Assembly (NCBI RefSeq): GCF_003688855.1
Contig: NZ_REFW01000002.1
Location: 496,001 to 560,000, forward strand
DNA from: Tessaracoccus antarcticus
GTDB lineage: Bacteria; Actinomycetota; Actinomycetes; Propionibacteriales; Propionibacteriaceae
Direction of reading: 5' to 3'
DNA length: 64,000 nt
Below, one piece after another: positions 18,678 through 28,500 of this stretch (positions are counted from its first letter, which is position 1; each line of letters opens with the position of its first letter). The notes under the pieces are model-generated. The model was not told the origin of the DNA and searched no databases. It was given only the letters and a program-made list of their open reading frames with translations. Both the position numbers and the translations under genes were made by a program.

Positions 18678-19361
18678 TCAGCCTTTTGGCATCGCGATGA
18701 CCTGGAGAAGCCGTTCCAGGGCCTTGGCGGCCCCGTTCTCGCCCTCAGAGAACTGGCCCATCGAGACGGCGCCCAACTCCTGCTCGTACAGCCCCACAGC
18801 AAGGATGACCACGTCCCGAAGGGGGAGCAGCAGGCGGGTGCTGGTCCGCTCGAGGAGCTCACCGAGGACCACTTCCAACTGGCGGTAGAGGTCTTCCTGA
18901 GCCGCCTGCAGTACCCGCCTGGCTTCTGCATGCCTGACGCTTGCGCCCCTCAGCTCGGTGACGAGGCCATACCACCGAGCTTCTTCGGTGCTCCCGAACT
19001 GGAGGCGTCGCAGGGCGCCGGGAATGACCGTCGCGATCTCGACCGGCGAAGAGGGATTGAGTGCGTGGAGTTCGCTCAGCGTCTCAACAACAGCCTTCCG
19101 AATTTCGTGGGATTGTCGCTGGTTCGCCTGGAGGTAGATCGCCTCAATGAGTTCTTCTTTGGAGCGGAAATTTGAATAAAAGGCGCCTCGCGTGAAACCC
19201 GCTTTTTCGCACACCCCCTTGATGGTTGTCTTCAGGTACCCCGCTTCGCGGAACTCGTTGTAGGCGGTGGTGAGGAGTTTTTCGCGGGTGACGTCGCGCC
19301 GTAGCGCTTTGGTGCCCTGCGACGCGGCCAGCGGTGCACTCGCTTTGTCATCCATGGTGCT
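18678..19361 (-). CDS. TetR-family transcriptional regulator
   Basis: 227 residues. An N-terminal TetR DNA-binding domain is clear (TREKLLTTAYNEFREAGY ... CEKAGFTRGAFYSNF, then SKEELI). The C-terminal half is the usual divergent helical ligand-binding domain. The GTG at 19361 is used because GGAGG lies five bases upstream; an in-frame ATG at 19394 would add 11 residues without a good ribosome-binding site. It is convergent with the SDR gene with a four-base gap and sits at the edge of the KS/AOS cluster. By position it is the likely repressor of the cluster, with the palindrome at 12496-12510 as candidate operator (inference). Confidence 0.87.
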   Translation of the reverse strand, partial: STMDDKASAPLAASQGTKALRRDVTREKLLTTAYNEFREAGYLKTTIKGVCEKAGFTRGAFYSNFRSKEELIEAIYLQANQRQSHEIRKAVVETLSELHALNPSSPVEIATVIPGALRRLQFGSTEEARWYGLVTELRGASVRHAEARRVLQAAQEDLYRQLEVVLGELLERTSTRLLLPLRDVVILAVGLYEQELGAVSMGQFSEGENGAAKALERLLQVIAMPKG

Positions 19362-19504
19362 CACAGCTTCCTCCGCGTCTGATCCGTCACTCATTGCCCA
19401 TGCAGGGTACCGGCAGGCGAAACCACCGCCAGCCGTCAGGGTGCCCCTCGTTGGCTACATCACGAGATCCGGTGTGATCGGGGGACCATGGAGAACCTGC
19501 TCCA

Positions 19505-19903
19505 GTGCCGACATGCACGGCCGCATCCGCAGCGTCCCCGCCAAGGCCCGGATGTCGTTCACGGCCAAGCAGCTCAACACCTTCGGTCGTCGTCGGCGGC
19601 ACGCAGGCGACGTCCGCCGTGCTGCTGTTCGCACGCCGCGAATCAGCGTTGCGGTGGTCGGCGGTGGCGGCTTTCGGGATGCTGATCTGGATCATCTCGG
19701 AGATCGCACTCATCCATGCGTTTACGCTCGCACAGACCATCCACGTCGCCTCCGGACTGCTCCAGCTCATGCTGGTGTCGGCGCTGCTGGGCGTTGCACC
19801 CTGGCTCGCCGGGGAACAGCCCCTGGTGCCACGCCCGGTGTCGGATCTTCCTCTGCGGTCAGCCGTTGCCCTCGGCAAAGATGCGCCACGGCTGCGTGGG
19901 TGA
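19505..19903 (+). pseudogene. Possible remnant of a small membrane protein
   Basis: The 464-bp gap 19395-19858 contains a 132-codon frame whose middle (residues about 35-100) reads like a real membrane protein: two or three hydrophobic helices (GMLIWIISEIALIHAF, SGLLQLMLVSALLGVAPWL) separated by short charged turns, similar in style to small actinobacterial membrane proteins. The first 30 residues are Pro/Ser/Arg-rich and out of character, as if a frameshift or truncation removed the true N-terminus. The 3' end overlaps the next gene on the other strand by 45 bp. No ribosome-binding site was recognised. I treat it as a decayed gene. Confidence 0.3.
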
Positions 19904-20323
19904 GCTGCGCACCAGCAGGTAGCCCCAATCGGTGTATCCGGGCGGCATCGAGATGTCGCCGTGGAAGACGCGCCAACCCACGTCGAACGTCACAGGGACG
20001 TTCACCACCTCGTCCGGTGCCGTGCGGCCCGACCAGGCGGGATCCTCCACGTTGTGGTTCGCCACCTGAGCGTTGTCGATGTGGGCGACCGATGCGCACC
20101 ACGTCTCGCCCTTGGGGGCCGTCGTCAATGCCTGCACCGTGTCGCAGTCATGGGCGTCGAGTGCCTGCAGGTAGACCTCCACCACCTGCTCAGGGGAGGC
20201 GTCATCGGTGGGCATGTCGATGTTCTTGGCCTGGTTCATGAGAAGGATGTAGACGATGACCACCACGGCGATCGCGGCGGCCACCCACAGTGGGGCGGTG
20301 GCCCGCCGTGAGCGCTTCTCCAT
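19859..20323 (-). CDS. Small membrane-anchored protein of unknown function
   Basis: 154 residues. Residues about 12-33 are one transmembrane helix after a basic start (MEKRSRR), so the rest is probably outside the membrane. Residues about 45-150 (SPEQVVEVYLQALDAHDCDTVQAL... ending PWRIFAEGNG) follow the pattern of small NTF2/SnoaL-like lipoprotein-type domains common in actinobacteria, with two cysteines. The ATG at 20323 has GGGAAGG eight bases upstream; the longer frame to 20452 is discarded. It lies 85 bp downstream of otsA on the same strand and may be cotranscribed. I cannot give a function. Confidence 0.7.
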   Translation of the reverse strand: MEKRSRRATAPLWVAAAIAVVVIVYILLMNQAKNIDMPTDDASPEQVVEVYLQALDAHDCDTVQALTTAPKGETWCASVAHIDNAQVANHNVEDPAWSGRTAPDEVVNVPVTFDVGWRVFHGDISMPPGYTDWGYLLVRSSPTQPWRIFAEGNG

Positions 20324-20408
20324 GGAACACACCTTCCCTGCGACCGCCGTCAGCGGCGTCGGTTCTCCTGATGATGGGAAGACGTGCCGGTGGAGGGGTT
20401 CGCATGCA

Positions 20409-21857
20409 TCAGTCTTCTCCCTCCTCCGGGGCGGTCTCGCCCTTGGCGTCAAGATCGTTGAGGAAACGTTCAGCCCACTTGTCGATGTTGTTCTCGGACA
20501 CCTGCTTCTTGAGTGCCCTCATGCGCCGCCGCTTGTTCTGCGGGGTGTCGGTGGCTGCCTTCATCACGGCCTCCTTCATGCCGTTGAGGTCGTACGGGTT
20601 GACCATGTAGGCCTGCCGCAACTCGCGCGCGGCGCCCGCGAACTCGCTGAGGACCAGTGCACCGTCGGGGCCCGGGTGGCAGGCCACGTATTCCTTCGCG
20701 ACAAGGTTCATGCCGTCGCGCAGCGGGGTCACGATCATGACGTCGGCGATCCGGTACATGGCGGCCATGGTCGCGCGCGGGAACGAGGCGTGGAGGTAGA
20801 CGATCGCCGGCCGGCCCACACCACCCACCTCGGAGTTGATGCGCCCAACCAGCAGGTCAATGTCGTCGCGCAGTCGGCGGTACTCCTCGACGCGCTCGCG
20901 CGACGGCGTGGCCACCTGCAGGAACACTGCGTCGTGGGGGTCCAGGGTGCCCTCGGCGAACAACTCGCCCATGGCGCGGATGCGTTGGCGCAGACCCTTG
21001 GTGTAGTCCAGACGGTCAATGCCAACGAACACCGTGGACGGATTGCCCAGGTCTGACAGGAGTTGCTCCGCCTCGGCGATCGCCTCGGGTGAGTTGGCCA
21101 GGTCGGAGAAGCCCTGCGTGTCGATGGAGATGGGGTAGGCGCGGGCGATGCACGTGTGCTGGTTCTCGCCGATCAGTTTCGCCCGGTCCCTGTCCACTCG
21201 GTGATCGGTGCGTCGACGCACAAGCCGCAGGAAGTTGCTGGCACCGCCCGGGACCTGGAAGCCCACGAGGTCCGCGCCGAGCAGCCCCTCGAGGATCTCG
21301 CGCCGCCACGGCAGCTGGTCGAACAACTCCATGGGCGGGAAGGGGATGTGCAGGAAGAAGCCGATGTTGAGGTCGGGCCGGAGCTCCCGCAGCATGCTGG
21401 GCACAAGCTGCAGTTGGTAGTCCTGCACCCACACGGTGGCGCCCTCGCCGGCGACCTGTGCGGCCTTCTCGGCGAAGCGCCGGTTGACCCTCTTGTAGGC
21501 GTCGAACCATTCACGGTGGTACTCGGGGTAGGCCACGGAGTCGTGGTAGAGCGGCCAGAGCGTGGCGTTGGAGAATCCCTCGTAGTACTCCTCCACCTCC
21601 TCAGCCGTCAGTGGGACGGGTTCGATCGTGTAGCCGTCATGCTCGAACGACTCCACCTCCTCGTCGGGGGCACCGTGCCATCCCACCCAGGCCCCGCCGC
21701 GTTGCCGCATGACCGGTTCGAGTGCCGTGACAAGCCCACCCGGAGCCGTCTTCCAGTCCACCGCGCCGTTCTCGTCGACGATGCGATCCACGGGGAGTCG
21801 GTTGGCAACAACGACGAAGGTTGCGCCATTCTCCGGTGATTGGCGAGTGGTGTCCAC
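20409..21857 (-). CDS. otsA: Trehalose-6-phosphate synthase
   Basis: 482 residues, a GT20 glycosyltransferase of normal length. It joins UDP- or GDP-glucose to glucose-6-P to make trehalose-6-phosphate, in the cytoplasm. Family motifs: VVVANRLPV and TAPGGLV near the N-terminus, WVQDYQLQLVP, LHIPFPP, GIDRLDYTKGL and LRDGMNLVAKEYVAC. The GTG at 21857 is chosen because AGGAGG lies six bases upstream; the TTG seven codons before it contains that site. It is divergent from otsB with 85 bp between the starts, so both halves of the pathway share one intergenic promoter region. Trehalose is a stress protectant, which fits the betaine transporter nearby. Confidence 0.96.
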   Translation of the reverse strand: MDTTRQSPENGATFVVVANRLPVDRIVDENGAVDWKTAPGGLVTALEPVMRQRGGAWVGWHGAPDEEVESFEHDGYTIEPVPLTAEEVEEYYEGFSNATLWPLYHDSVAYPEYHREWFDAYKRVNRRFAEKAAQVAGEGATVWVQDYQLQLVPSMLRELRPDLNIGFFLHIPFPPMELFDQLPWRREILEGLLGADLVGFQVPGGASNFLRLVRRRTDHRVDRDRAKLIGENQHTCIARAYPISIDTQGFSDLANSPEAIAEAEQLLSDLGNPSTVFVGIDRLDYTKGLRQRIRAMGELFAEGTLDPHDAVFLQVATPSRERVEEYRRLRDDIDLLVGRINSEVGGVGRPAIVYLHASFPRATMAAMYRIADVMIVTPLRDGMNLVAKEYVACHPGPDGALVLSEFAGAARELRQAYMVNPYDLNGMKEAVMKAATDTPQNKRRRMRALKKQVSENNIDKWAERFLNDLDAKGETAPEEGED

Positions 21858-21942
21858 TGGTTCCTCCTGAGGGGTCAATTCTCACCCTATCGAACGGGTT
21901 TGACAACGGGTGGGGACGGTCGGGACATGGCAGGGTGGGGGC

Positions 21943-22791
21943 ATGGACGATTCTCTCTGGCGAACCACCACCTCCCACGGCGAAAGTTTCATGAAGGCCT
22001 TCGTCGAACGCCACGGCGAGGCGCTTCTGGCCTTCGACTTCGACGGGACCCTGGCGCCCATCGTCGACGACCCCGAGGATTCCCGCCTGCACGAGGGGTC
22101 CGCAGCTGCACTGGCGCAGCTGGGTCCCGAAGTGGGGCGCATGGCCATCGTCACCGGTCGCGGCGTCGACGCCGTGCGCAGACTGGGCGGCCTGGATGAC
22201 CGACAGGGACTGGATTGCCTCGTGGTGCTGGGGCAGTACGGCGTTGAGCGCTGGGACGCCGCCACCGGCGAGGTGCGCCACCCGGACGTCCCTTCTGGTG
22301 TTGCGGAGGCGTGGGATGAGCTCCAGTCCCTGGTGGGCGGGCTGGAGTCCTCAGGTGTGGACGTCGAGGGCCTGTACCTGGAGGACAAGCAGCGAGCCTT
22401 CGGTGTGCACACGCGGCGGGCGAAGAATCCGCAAGCCCTCATGGAGCTTCTGGAGGACCCCGTCCGGCGGCTTGCCGAGCGGCACGACCTCCAGGTGGAG
22501 CCCGGCCGTTTCGTGCTGGAGGTGCGGGCCGCCAGTGGGGACAAGGGCGATGCGCTGCGTGAACTCGTGGAGGAGACGCGCCCATCACTTGTGGCCATGG
22601 TCGGCGACGACCTCGGCGACATCCCGGCATTCGAAGTGCTGGAGGAGTTGCAGGGGGCCGGCACCATCTGTGCCCGCGTGGTCAGCGGCTCCACGGAGCA
22701 GTCCGTGTTGCAGGGGCATGCCGACATCAGCTGCGACGGACCGGACGGCGTGGCGCAATGGCTGGAGCATCTCGTCGGACGCATTGCCTGA
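21943..22791 (+). CDS. otsB: Trehalose-6-phosphate phosphatase
   Basis: 282 residues, HAD superfamily. It removes the phosphate from trehalose-6-P to give trehalose. Motif I is FDFDGTLAP with the nucleophile D32 and D34; motif IV is GDDLGDIPAF; GQYGVERW and the cap region fit OtsB. The ATG at 21943 with GGGTGGGG upstream is preferred over an ATG 33 bases earlier. It is divergent from otsA. It ends about 90 bp before a tRNA on the other strand. Confidence 0.94.
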   Translation: MDDSLWRTTTSHGESFMKAFVERHGEALLAFDFDGTLAPIVDDPEDSRLHEGSAAALAQLGPEVGRMAIVTGRGVDAVRRLGGLDDRQGLDCLVVLGQYGVERWDAATGEVRHPDVPSGVAEAWDELQSLVGGLESSGVDVEGLYLEDKQRAFGVHTRRAKNPQALMELLEDPVRRLAERHDLQVEPGRFVLEVRAASGDKGDALRELVEETRPSLVAMVGDDLGDIPAFEVLEELQGAGTICARVVSGSTEQSVLQGHADISCDGPDGVAQWLEHLVGRIA

Positions 22792-22882
22792 GCGGCGTCC
22801 GCGGTGGTGACGGCAGGGGTGTCGTTGTCCACCTCGTCTGCCAAGGAGTACAGAATCGTCAACCAGACACGGATGGGTGTGG

Positions 22883-22956
22883 TGGGGCGGGCGGGGCTCG
22901 AACCCGCGACCGTCAGATTATGAGTCCGATGCACTAACCGGCTGTGCTACCGCCCC
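22883..22956 (-). tRNA. tRNA-Met (anticodon CAT)
   Basis: A complete cloverleaf on the minus strand: acceptor GGGGCGG/CCGCCCC, discriminator A, anticodon loop CTCATAA with anticodon CAT (plus-strand ATG at 22920-22922), and T-arm GCGGG-TTCGAGC-CCCGC. CCA is encoded right after it (22880-22882). The fully paired first base points to elongator Met (or a CAU-type Ile tRNA) rather than the initiator. Confidence 0.93.
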
Positions 22957-23102
22957 TGACACATTGCGGGACCCAGTCAACCATCCCGGCAGCCCCAGTG
23001 CGACCCGGCACGCTGCAGCGCACGCAGCATCATCGCCAGAGCAACGACCCGAAGACCTCGTCCCAGGACCCGTCGACGGGCCCGGCGGGTAGGTTGGCTG
23101 TC

Positions 23103-24770
23103 ATGCGTGAAACAACCCCGATTGATGCCATTGCCGAGGGATATGTCGATGCCCTCGTCCAGTACAGTCCCATGGCCGCCACGTCCCTGGGGATTCCTGG
23201 CCACGACCATCTCATGGACGACTTCTCACCCGCGGCGCGGGCTGGGTGGGCACAGGTGGAACGCGAAACCCTTGCAGAACTGCAGGCGGCCACGCCACGA
23301 GACGACACGGACAGGGTCACCGTCGCAGCGATGCAGGACCGCCTCGGCCTGTCGGTGGAATCCTTCGAGGCGGGTGACCACAAGGCCGAACTGAACAACA
23401 TCGCCTCACCCCTGCAGTCCCTGCACGAGATCTTCGACCTCATGCCCACCGACACCCCCGACCACTGGGCGGCGGTCTCGTCGCGGATGAGCGGCATTCC
23501 TGCCGCCATCGACGGCTACATCGAGACCCTTCGTGAGGGCATTCGCGACGGCATCGTCCCAGCCAGGCGTGCTGTGGCCGACGGCGTGACCCAGGCCAGC
23601 GCACTCGCCGACCCGGCCACGTCCCGATTCCACGCCATCGCCACGTCTTCGGGTGTCGAGGGCAGCGCGGGTGAGGACCTCGCCGAGGCCGCCGGTCTGG
23701 CATCCGCGGCCTACCAGCGGCTTGCCGACTTCCTGGCAGATGACCTGGCGCCGGTGGCGCCGGAGTCGGACGCTGTGGGCCGCGATCGCTACGCGCGCGC
23801 CTCCCGCAAGTTCATCGGCGCGCGTATCGACCTCGACGAGACCTATGACTGGGGCGTCGAGGCGCTGGGCCACATTGCAGCAGAGCAGGAGGCACTGGCA
23901 CGCAAGATTGCCGGACCTGGCGCATCGATTGCCGACGCCGTGCGGACCCTCAATGCGGACCCCGCCACCCAGATCCACGGGACTGCAGCATTGCAGGAGT
24001 GGATGCAGGCCACGTCGCAGCACGCCATGCAGGAACTGGACCGCATCCACTTCGACATCCCCGAGCCCGTCAAAACGCTGGAATGCAGGATCGCCCCATC
24101 CCAGACGGGAGCCATCTACTACACCGGGCCGGCTGAGGACTGGTCGCGTCCGGGGCGGATGTGGTGGAGCGTCCCGGAAGGGGTCACCGAGTTCAACACC
24201 TGGATGGAGAAGACCACCGTCTTCCACGAGGGCGTTCCGGGACACCACCTGCAGATCGGTCAGGCGGTGTGCAACGCCGCCGAACTGAACCGGTGGCGAC
24301 GCCTCGTGTGCTGGAACTCCGGCCACGGCGAGGGCTGGGCGCTGTACGCGGAGCGGCTCATGGAGGAGTTCGGCTTCCTCGAGTCCATGGGGGACCGGTT
24401 CGGCATGCTGGATGCCCAGCGGCTGAGGGCCACACGTGTGGTCGTGGATCTGGGTGTCCACCTCGGCAAGCCGGCATTCGACCGCTACGGCGGCGGCGTC
24501 TGGGACCACGACAAGGCGTGGGCGCTGCTGCGGGACAACGTCCAGGTGGAGGACAACCAGCTCCACTTCGAGCTGAATCGCTACCTTTCGTGGCCGGGGC
24601 AGGCTCCCAGCTACCGGGTGGGTCAGCGGATCTGGGAGCAGATCCGCCGTGATGCGCAGCGCCAGGCCACGGAGCGTGGCGAGGCGTTCTCCCTGAAGCA
24701 CTTCCATACGCGGGCACTGAACCTCGGCTCACTGCCGCTCGACGTGCTCCGGAAGCAGTTGCTCGGCTGA
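23103..24770 (+). CDS. DUF885 family protein (putative metallopeptidase-like)
   Basis: 555 residues, the usual length for DUF885. Family hallmarks are HEGVPGHHLQ at residues 375-384 (a zinc-site-like HExxxxHHLQ motif), the following GHGEGWALYAERLMEEFG, and a C-terminal YLSWPGQAPSYRVGQ stretch. Helical throughout and no signal peptide, so cytoplasmic. The biochemical activity of most DUF885 proteins is not established; some are annotated as peptidases from the HExxH-like motif. The start ATG at 23103 has only a weak ribosome-binding site; a longer in-frame upstream extension is low-complexity and overlaps the tRNA. It is convergent with yceI across a strong terminator. Confidence 0.86.
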   Translation: MRETTPIDAIAEGYVDALVQYSPMAATSLGIPGHDHLMDDFSPAARAGWAQVERETLAELQAATPRDDTDRVTVAAMQDRLGLSVESFEAGDHKAELNNIASPLQSLHEIFDLMPTDTPDHWAAVSSRMSGIPAAIDGYIETLREGIRDGIVPARRAVADGVTQASALADPATSRFHAIATSSGVEGSAGEDLAEAAGLASAAYQRLADFLADDLAPVAPESDAVGRDRYARASRKFIGARIDLDETYDWGVEALGHIAAEQEALARKIAGPGASIADAVRTLNADPATQIHGTAALQEWMQATSQHAMQELDRIHFDIPEPVKTLECRIAPSQTGAIYYTGPAEDWSRPGRMWWSVPEGVTEFNTWMEKTTVFHEGVPGHHLQIGQAVCNAAELNRWRRLVCWNSGHGEGWALYAERLMEEFGFLESMGDRFGMLDAQRLRATRVVVDLGVHLGKPAFDRYGGGVWDHDKAWALLRDNVQVEDNQLHFELNRYLSWPGQAPSYRVGQRIWEQIRRDAQRQATERGEAFSLKHFHTRALNLGSLPLDVLRKQLLG

Positions 24771-24775
24771 TCGGG

Positions 24776-24804
24776 GGCCCACCGGTCAGTGCGACCGGTG
24801 GGCC
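24776..24804. terminator. Bidirectional terminator-like hairpin
   Basis: GGCCCACCGGTC (24776-24787) and GACCGGTGGGCC (24793-24804) form a perfect 12-bp stem with a five-base loop between the convergent DUF885 and YceI genes. There is no long T run, as is usual in high-GC actinobacteria. Confidence 0.8.
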
Positions 24805-24811
24805 GTGGTCG

Positions 24812-25369
24812 TCAGGCCTGCTTGATGGCGGAGATGTCGAACTCCAGCGTGATCTTCTCGCTGACGAGCACGCCGCCGGTCTCCAGCGCTGCGTTCCAGG
24901 TGACGCCGTAGTCCTTGCGGTTGATGGTCACGGCACCTTCAAAGCCGGCGCGAGCGTTGCCGAAGGGGTCGGTGGCGGTGCCCTCGAAGCTGAAGGGGAT
25001 CCTCACCGTGTTGGTGATGCCCTTGATGGTGAGGTCACCCGTCACATCCAGGCCCGACGCGTCGGTGGGCGTCACCGAGGTGGAGACGAAGGTGATCTCG
25101 GGGAACTCGTCCATGGCCAGGAAGTCGTTGCTGCGCAGGTGGCCGTCCCGCTGCTCGTTGCGCGTGTCGATGCTCTTGGCCTGGATGATGACGGTGATCT
25201 GTGTGCTGGCCAGGTCGTCGTCGTTCACGACGACGGTGCCCTCGAAGTCGTTGAACGACCCGCGGACCTTGGTCACCATGGCGTGGCGGGCGGTGAAGCC
25301 CACCTGGCTGTGACTGGGATCAATTTCCCAGGTGCCGGTGGTGTTGGTGGGGGTGGCGGTGGTGCTCAT
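24812..25369 (-). CDS. YceI family lipid-binding-like protein
   Basis: 185 residues. The YceI fold is a lipocalin-like beta-barrel that binds isoprenoid or other amphiphilic ligands. The pattern fits: TWEIDPSHSQVGFTARHAMVTKVRG at the start, DGHLRSNDFLAMDEFPEITF in the middle, DLTIKGITN and RKDYGVTWN later. It has no signal peptide, unlike the periplasmic E. coli protein, so it is probably cytoplasmic. GAGGAG precedes the ATG at 25369. Upstream lies a perfect inverted repeat (25398-25417), suggesting repressor control. Confidence 0.92.
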   Translation of the reverse strand: MSTTATPTNTTGTWEIDPSHSQVGFTARHAMVTKVRGSFNDFEGTVVVNDDDLASTQITVIIQAKSIDTRNEQRDGHLRSNDFLAMDEFPEITFVSTSVTPTDASGLDVTGDLTIKGITNTVRIPFSFEGTATDPFGNARAGFEGAVTINRKDYGVTWNAALETGGVLVSEKITLEFDISAIKQA

Positions 25370-25397
25370 GGGTGCTCCTCAGGTTGCGACGCCAGGG

Positions 25398-25417
25398 GTA
25401 GTTGACGTATCAACTAC
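25398..25417. promoter_or_regulatory. Perfect 8-4-8 inverted repeat upstream of yceI, putative MarR-type operator
   Basis: GTAGTTGA-CGTA-TCAACTAC is a perfect palindrome 28 bp before the yceI start. AGTTGA...TCAACT half-sites are typical of MarR-family operators. It lies in the 183-bp gap between yceI and the glycyl-tRNA synthetase gene and could serve either, but it is close to yceI. No MarR gene is in the window. Confidence 0.65.
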
Positions 25418-25552
25418 TTTACACGAAGGTGGCCCATCCGTGCACTTTCACCGGCACTCTGTGCAACTGCCCTGCCAGTTGCTCCGACAGACGCCGTGCC
25501 GGGGCCACTGCCGGTGGGTACGCTCCCGCGATCCACCGGTAACCTGTGGTGC

Positions 25553-28500
25553 GTGCTGACGATGCAAGAAGCCCTGCGTACCCTGTCCGACTACTGGACC
25601 TCGCGTGGTTGCCTGACCTGGCAGCCCTTCAACACCGAGGTCGGAGCCGGGACGATGAACCCCGCCACCGTGCTGCGCGTGCTGGGACCCGAGCCGTGGG
25701 ACGTGGCGTACGTGGAGCCCAGTGTCCGCCCCGACGACTCACGCTACGGCCTCAACCCCAACCGGCTCCAGACACACACCCAGTTCCAGGTGATCCTGAA
25801 GCCCGAGCCGGGTGACCCCCAGGAGCTCTACCTCGGCAGCCTGGAGGCGCTGGGCATCGACCTGGATGCGCACGACGTGCGCTTCGTCGAGGACAACTGG
25901 GCCCAGCCCGCCATCGGCGCCTGGGGTCTTGGCTGGGAGGTGTGGCTGGACGGCATGGAGATCACCCAGTTCACCTATTTCCAGCAGGTCGGTGGCCAGG
26001 ACCTGGACCCGATCCCCGTCGAACTGACCTACGGCATGGAACGCATCCTCATGGCGCAGCAGGGCGTCACGCACTTCAAGGACATCGTCTACTCCCGCAA
26101 GCCCGACGGCACGATCATCACCTACGGTGAGGCGTTCGGCCAGCAGGAATACGAGATGAGCCGCTACTACCTGGACGACGCCGACGTGTCGGTGAACCAG
26201 ACGCTCTACGAGGCGTTCGTGGCCGAGGCCACGCGCATGGTGGAGGCGCGCCTGCCCGTGCCCGCCCACCAGTTCATCCTGAAGTCCTCCCATGCCTTCA
26301 ATGTGTTGGATGCCCGTGGTGCCATCAGCACCACGGAACGCGCCAAGGCTTTCGGCACCATGCGCCGCCTCATGCGCCAGACCGCCGAGTTGTGGGTGGA
26401 GCGCCGTGAGGAGCTGGGGTTCCCGCTCATGAAGGAGGGCGTGGTGGAGGGTGAAGCCCTCGCCGAGCCCATCTCTGTTGACGTGCCGGCTGATGCCCCG
26501 GCCGCCACGTTCGTCCTCGAGATTGGCGTGGAGGAGCTGCCCCCGCACGTACTGCCTCACACCATCGACGCCGTGCGCGCCGCCGTCACCGCCGGGCTGG
26601 GCGCGTCCAACCTCGACCATGGTGACATCACGGTGGAGGGCACCCCGCGTCGCGTCTTCGTCGTTGTCGACGACGTGGCCGCCCGCGAACCCGACTCCCA
26701 GACCCTGCGCAAGGGCCCCAAGTGGTCCGCTGCCTTCGACGGCGACGGGAACCCCACCAAGCCGCTGCAGGGGTTCATGCGTGGCCAGGGCGTCACCGTG
26801 GACCAGGTCATCAAGGCCGAGGTGGGTGGCAACGAGCACGCCTGCGTCGCCATTGACACCCCCGGCCGGCCCGCCTCGAAGGTCCTGGGGGACCTCATCG
26901 AGAGCACCGTCACCGGTCTGCGTGCCGAGAAGAACATGCGGTGGAACGACCCGGCGCTGTCCTTCAGCCGTGCCGTGCGCTGGCTGCTGGCGTTGTGGGG
27001 CGACACAGTGGTCCCTGCCCGCGTCTCCGACGTCGTGGCGGGCCGCACCACGTACCTGCAGCGTTCGACGGCGTCGTCGCAGGGCGCCGGTGCTCTGGGT
27101 GACGGCACCCCCGTGGGCCATCATGACGTGGCCACCGCCACCGACTACCTGCCGCTGCTCCGCAGCGGACGCATCGAGGCCTTCACGGACCAGCGCCGTG
27201 CCCGCATCGTGGAGCAGGCCGTCGCGCTGGCAGCACGCGCGGGTGGCGTCGTGGACGTCGAGGGCAATGCGGAACTCCTGGACGAGATCACCAACCTCGT
27301 GGAGGATCCTCGCGGCATCCTGGGCGACTTCGACGAGCGCTATCTGGAACTTCCGGACAGGATCCTCGTGTCCGTGATGGCGAAGCACCAGCGCTACCTG
27401 CCGGTTCGCTCCGTCGACGGTGCTCTGATGCCGCACTTCATCACGATGGCCAACGGCGCCTGCGACGACGTCGTCGTCGCAGGCGGCAACGAATCCGTGC
27501 TGCGGGCGCGCTACGAGGATGCCCTGTTCTTCTGGAACCAGGACCTGGAGGCCACCTCGGCCGAGCACTTCATCCCCGGCCTGGAGAAGCTGACCTTCGA
27601 GAACCGCCTCGGCTCTGTGGGGCTGCGCGCCCGTCGCATCGCGGATGTGTCGCAGGCGCTCGCGGATCTGGTGTCGCTCGACGAGACGCAGCGCCAGACC
27701 CTGGTGAGGGCCGGTGTGCTGGCCAAGTTTGACCTGTCCACCAGCCTCGTGAAGGAGATGACGAGCCTCGCAGGCTTCGTGGCGCGTGAGTACGCGAGCC
27801 GGATGGGGGAGACCGCGGAGGTGGCGGACTCGCTCTACGAGATGGAGCAGCCCCACACCACCGCGGACGAGGTGCCCGCCTCCACTCCCGGGGCGCTGCT
27901 GGCACTTGCCGACCGCTATGACCTGTTGGCTGCCATGTTCGGACTCGGTGCCAGGCCCAGCGGCTCCTCCGACCCCTTCGGCCTCCGCCGGGCGGCCCTG
28001 GGTGTTGTCCGGATCCTCCGGGAACGTGCAGAGCTCGCGGGTCTGACGATCCGCGACGGCCTGGAAGCGGCTGCCTCACGGCTGCGTGAGCAGGGTGTGG
28101 ACTGCACGGACAAGACCATGGACGCGGCCGAGGAATTCATCATCGGTCGCTTCGCGCAGCTGCAGCGCGACGAGGGCCGCAGCGCCGAGTTGGTGGCCGC
28201 CGTGAGCCCGTCCGCGGCCCGGCCGGGCATCGCGGATGCCCACGCGCGTTCGCTTCAGGCGGTGGCGGCGGATCCGGGCTTCCGGGCGCTCGTGGAGGGC
28301 ATCGTGCGGATCTCGCGCATCGTGCCCGCGGGGACCCGCCCGGACTACGAGCCGGCGCTGCTCTCCGAGCCCGCCGAGGTTGCCCTCAGCGATGTGGTGT
28401 CCGGGTTCGCGCCGGCCAGCGACGTCGAGGACTTCGCCCGCCGCGGCGAGGCCCTCGTGGCCCCTGTTGCTGCGTTCTTCGACGAGACCCTGGTGATGGC

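Noticed and set aside
25739-27856. A 705-codon antisense frame in the glycyl-tRNA synthetase gene
   Set aside because: Composition is that of a codon-position mirror; the sense strand encodes a complete recognised enzyme.
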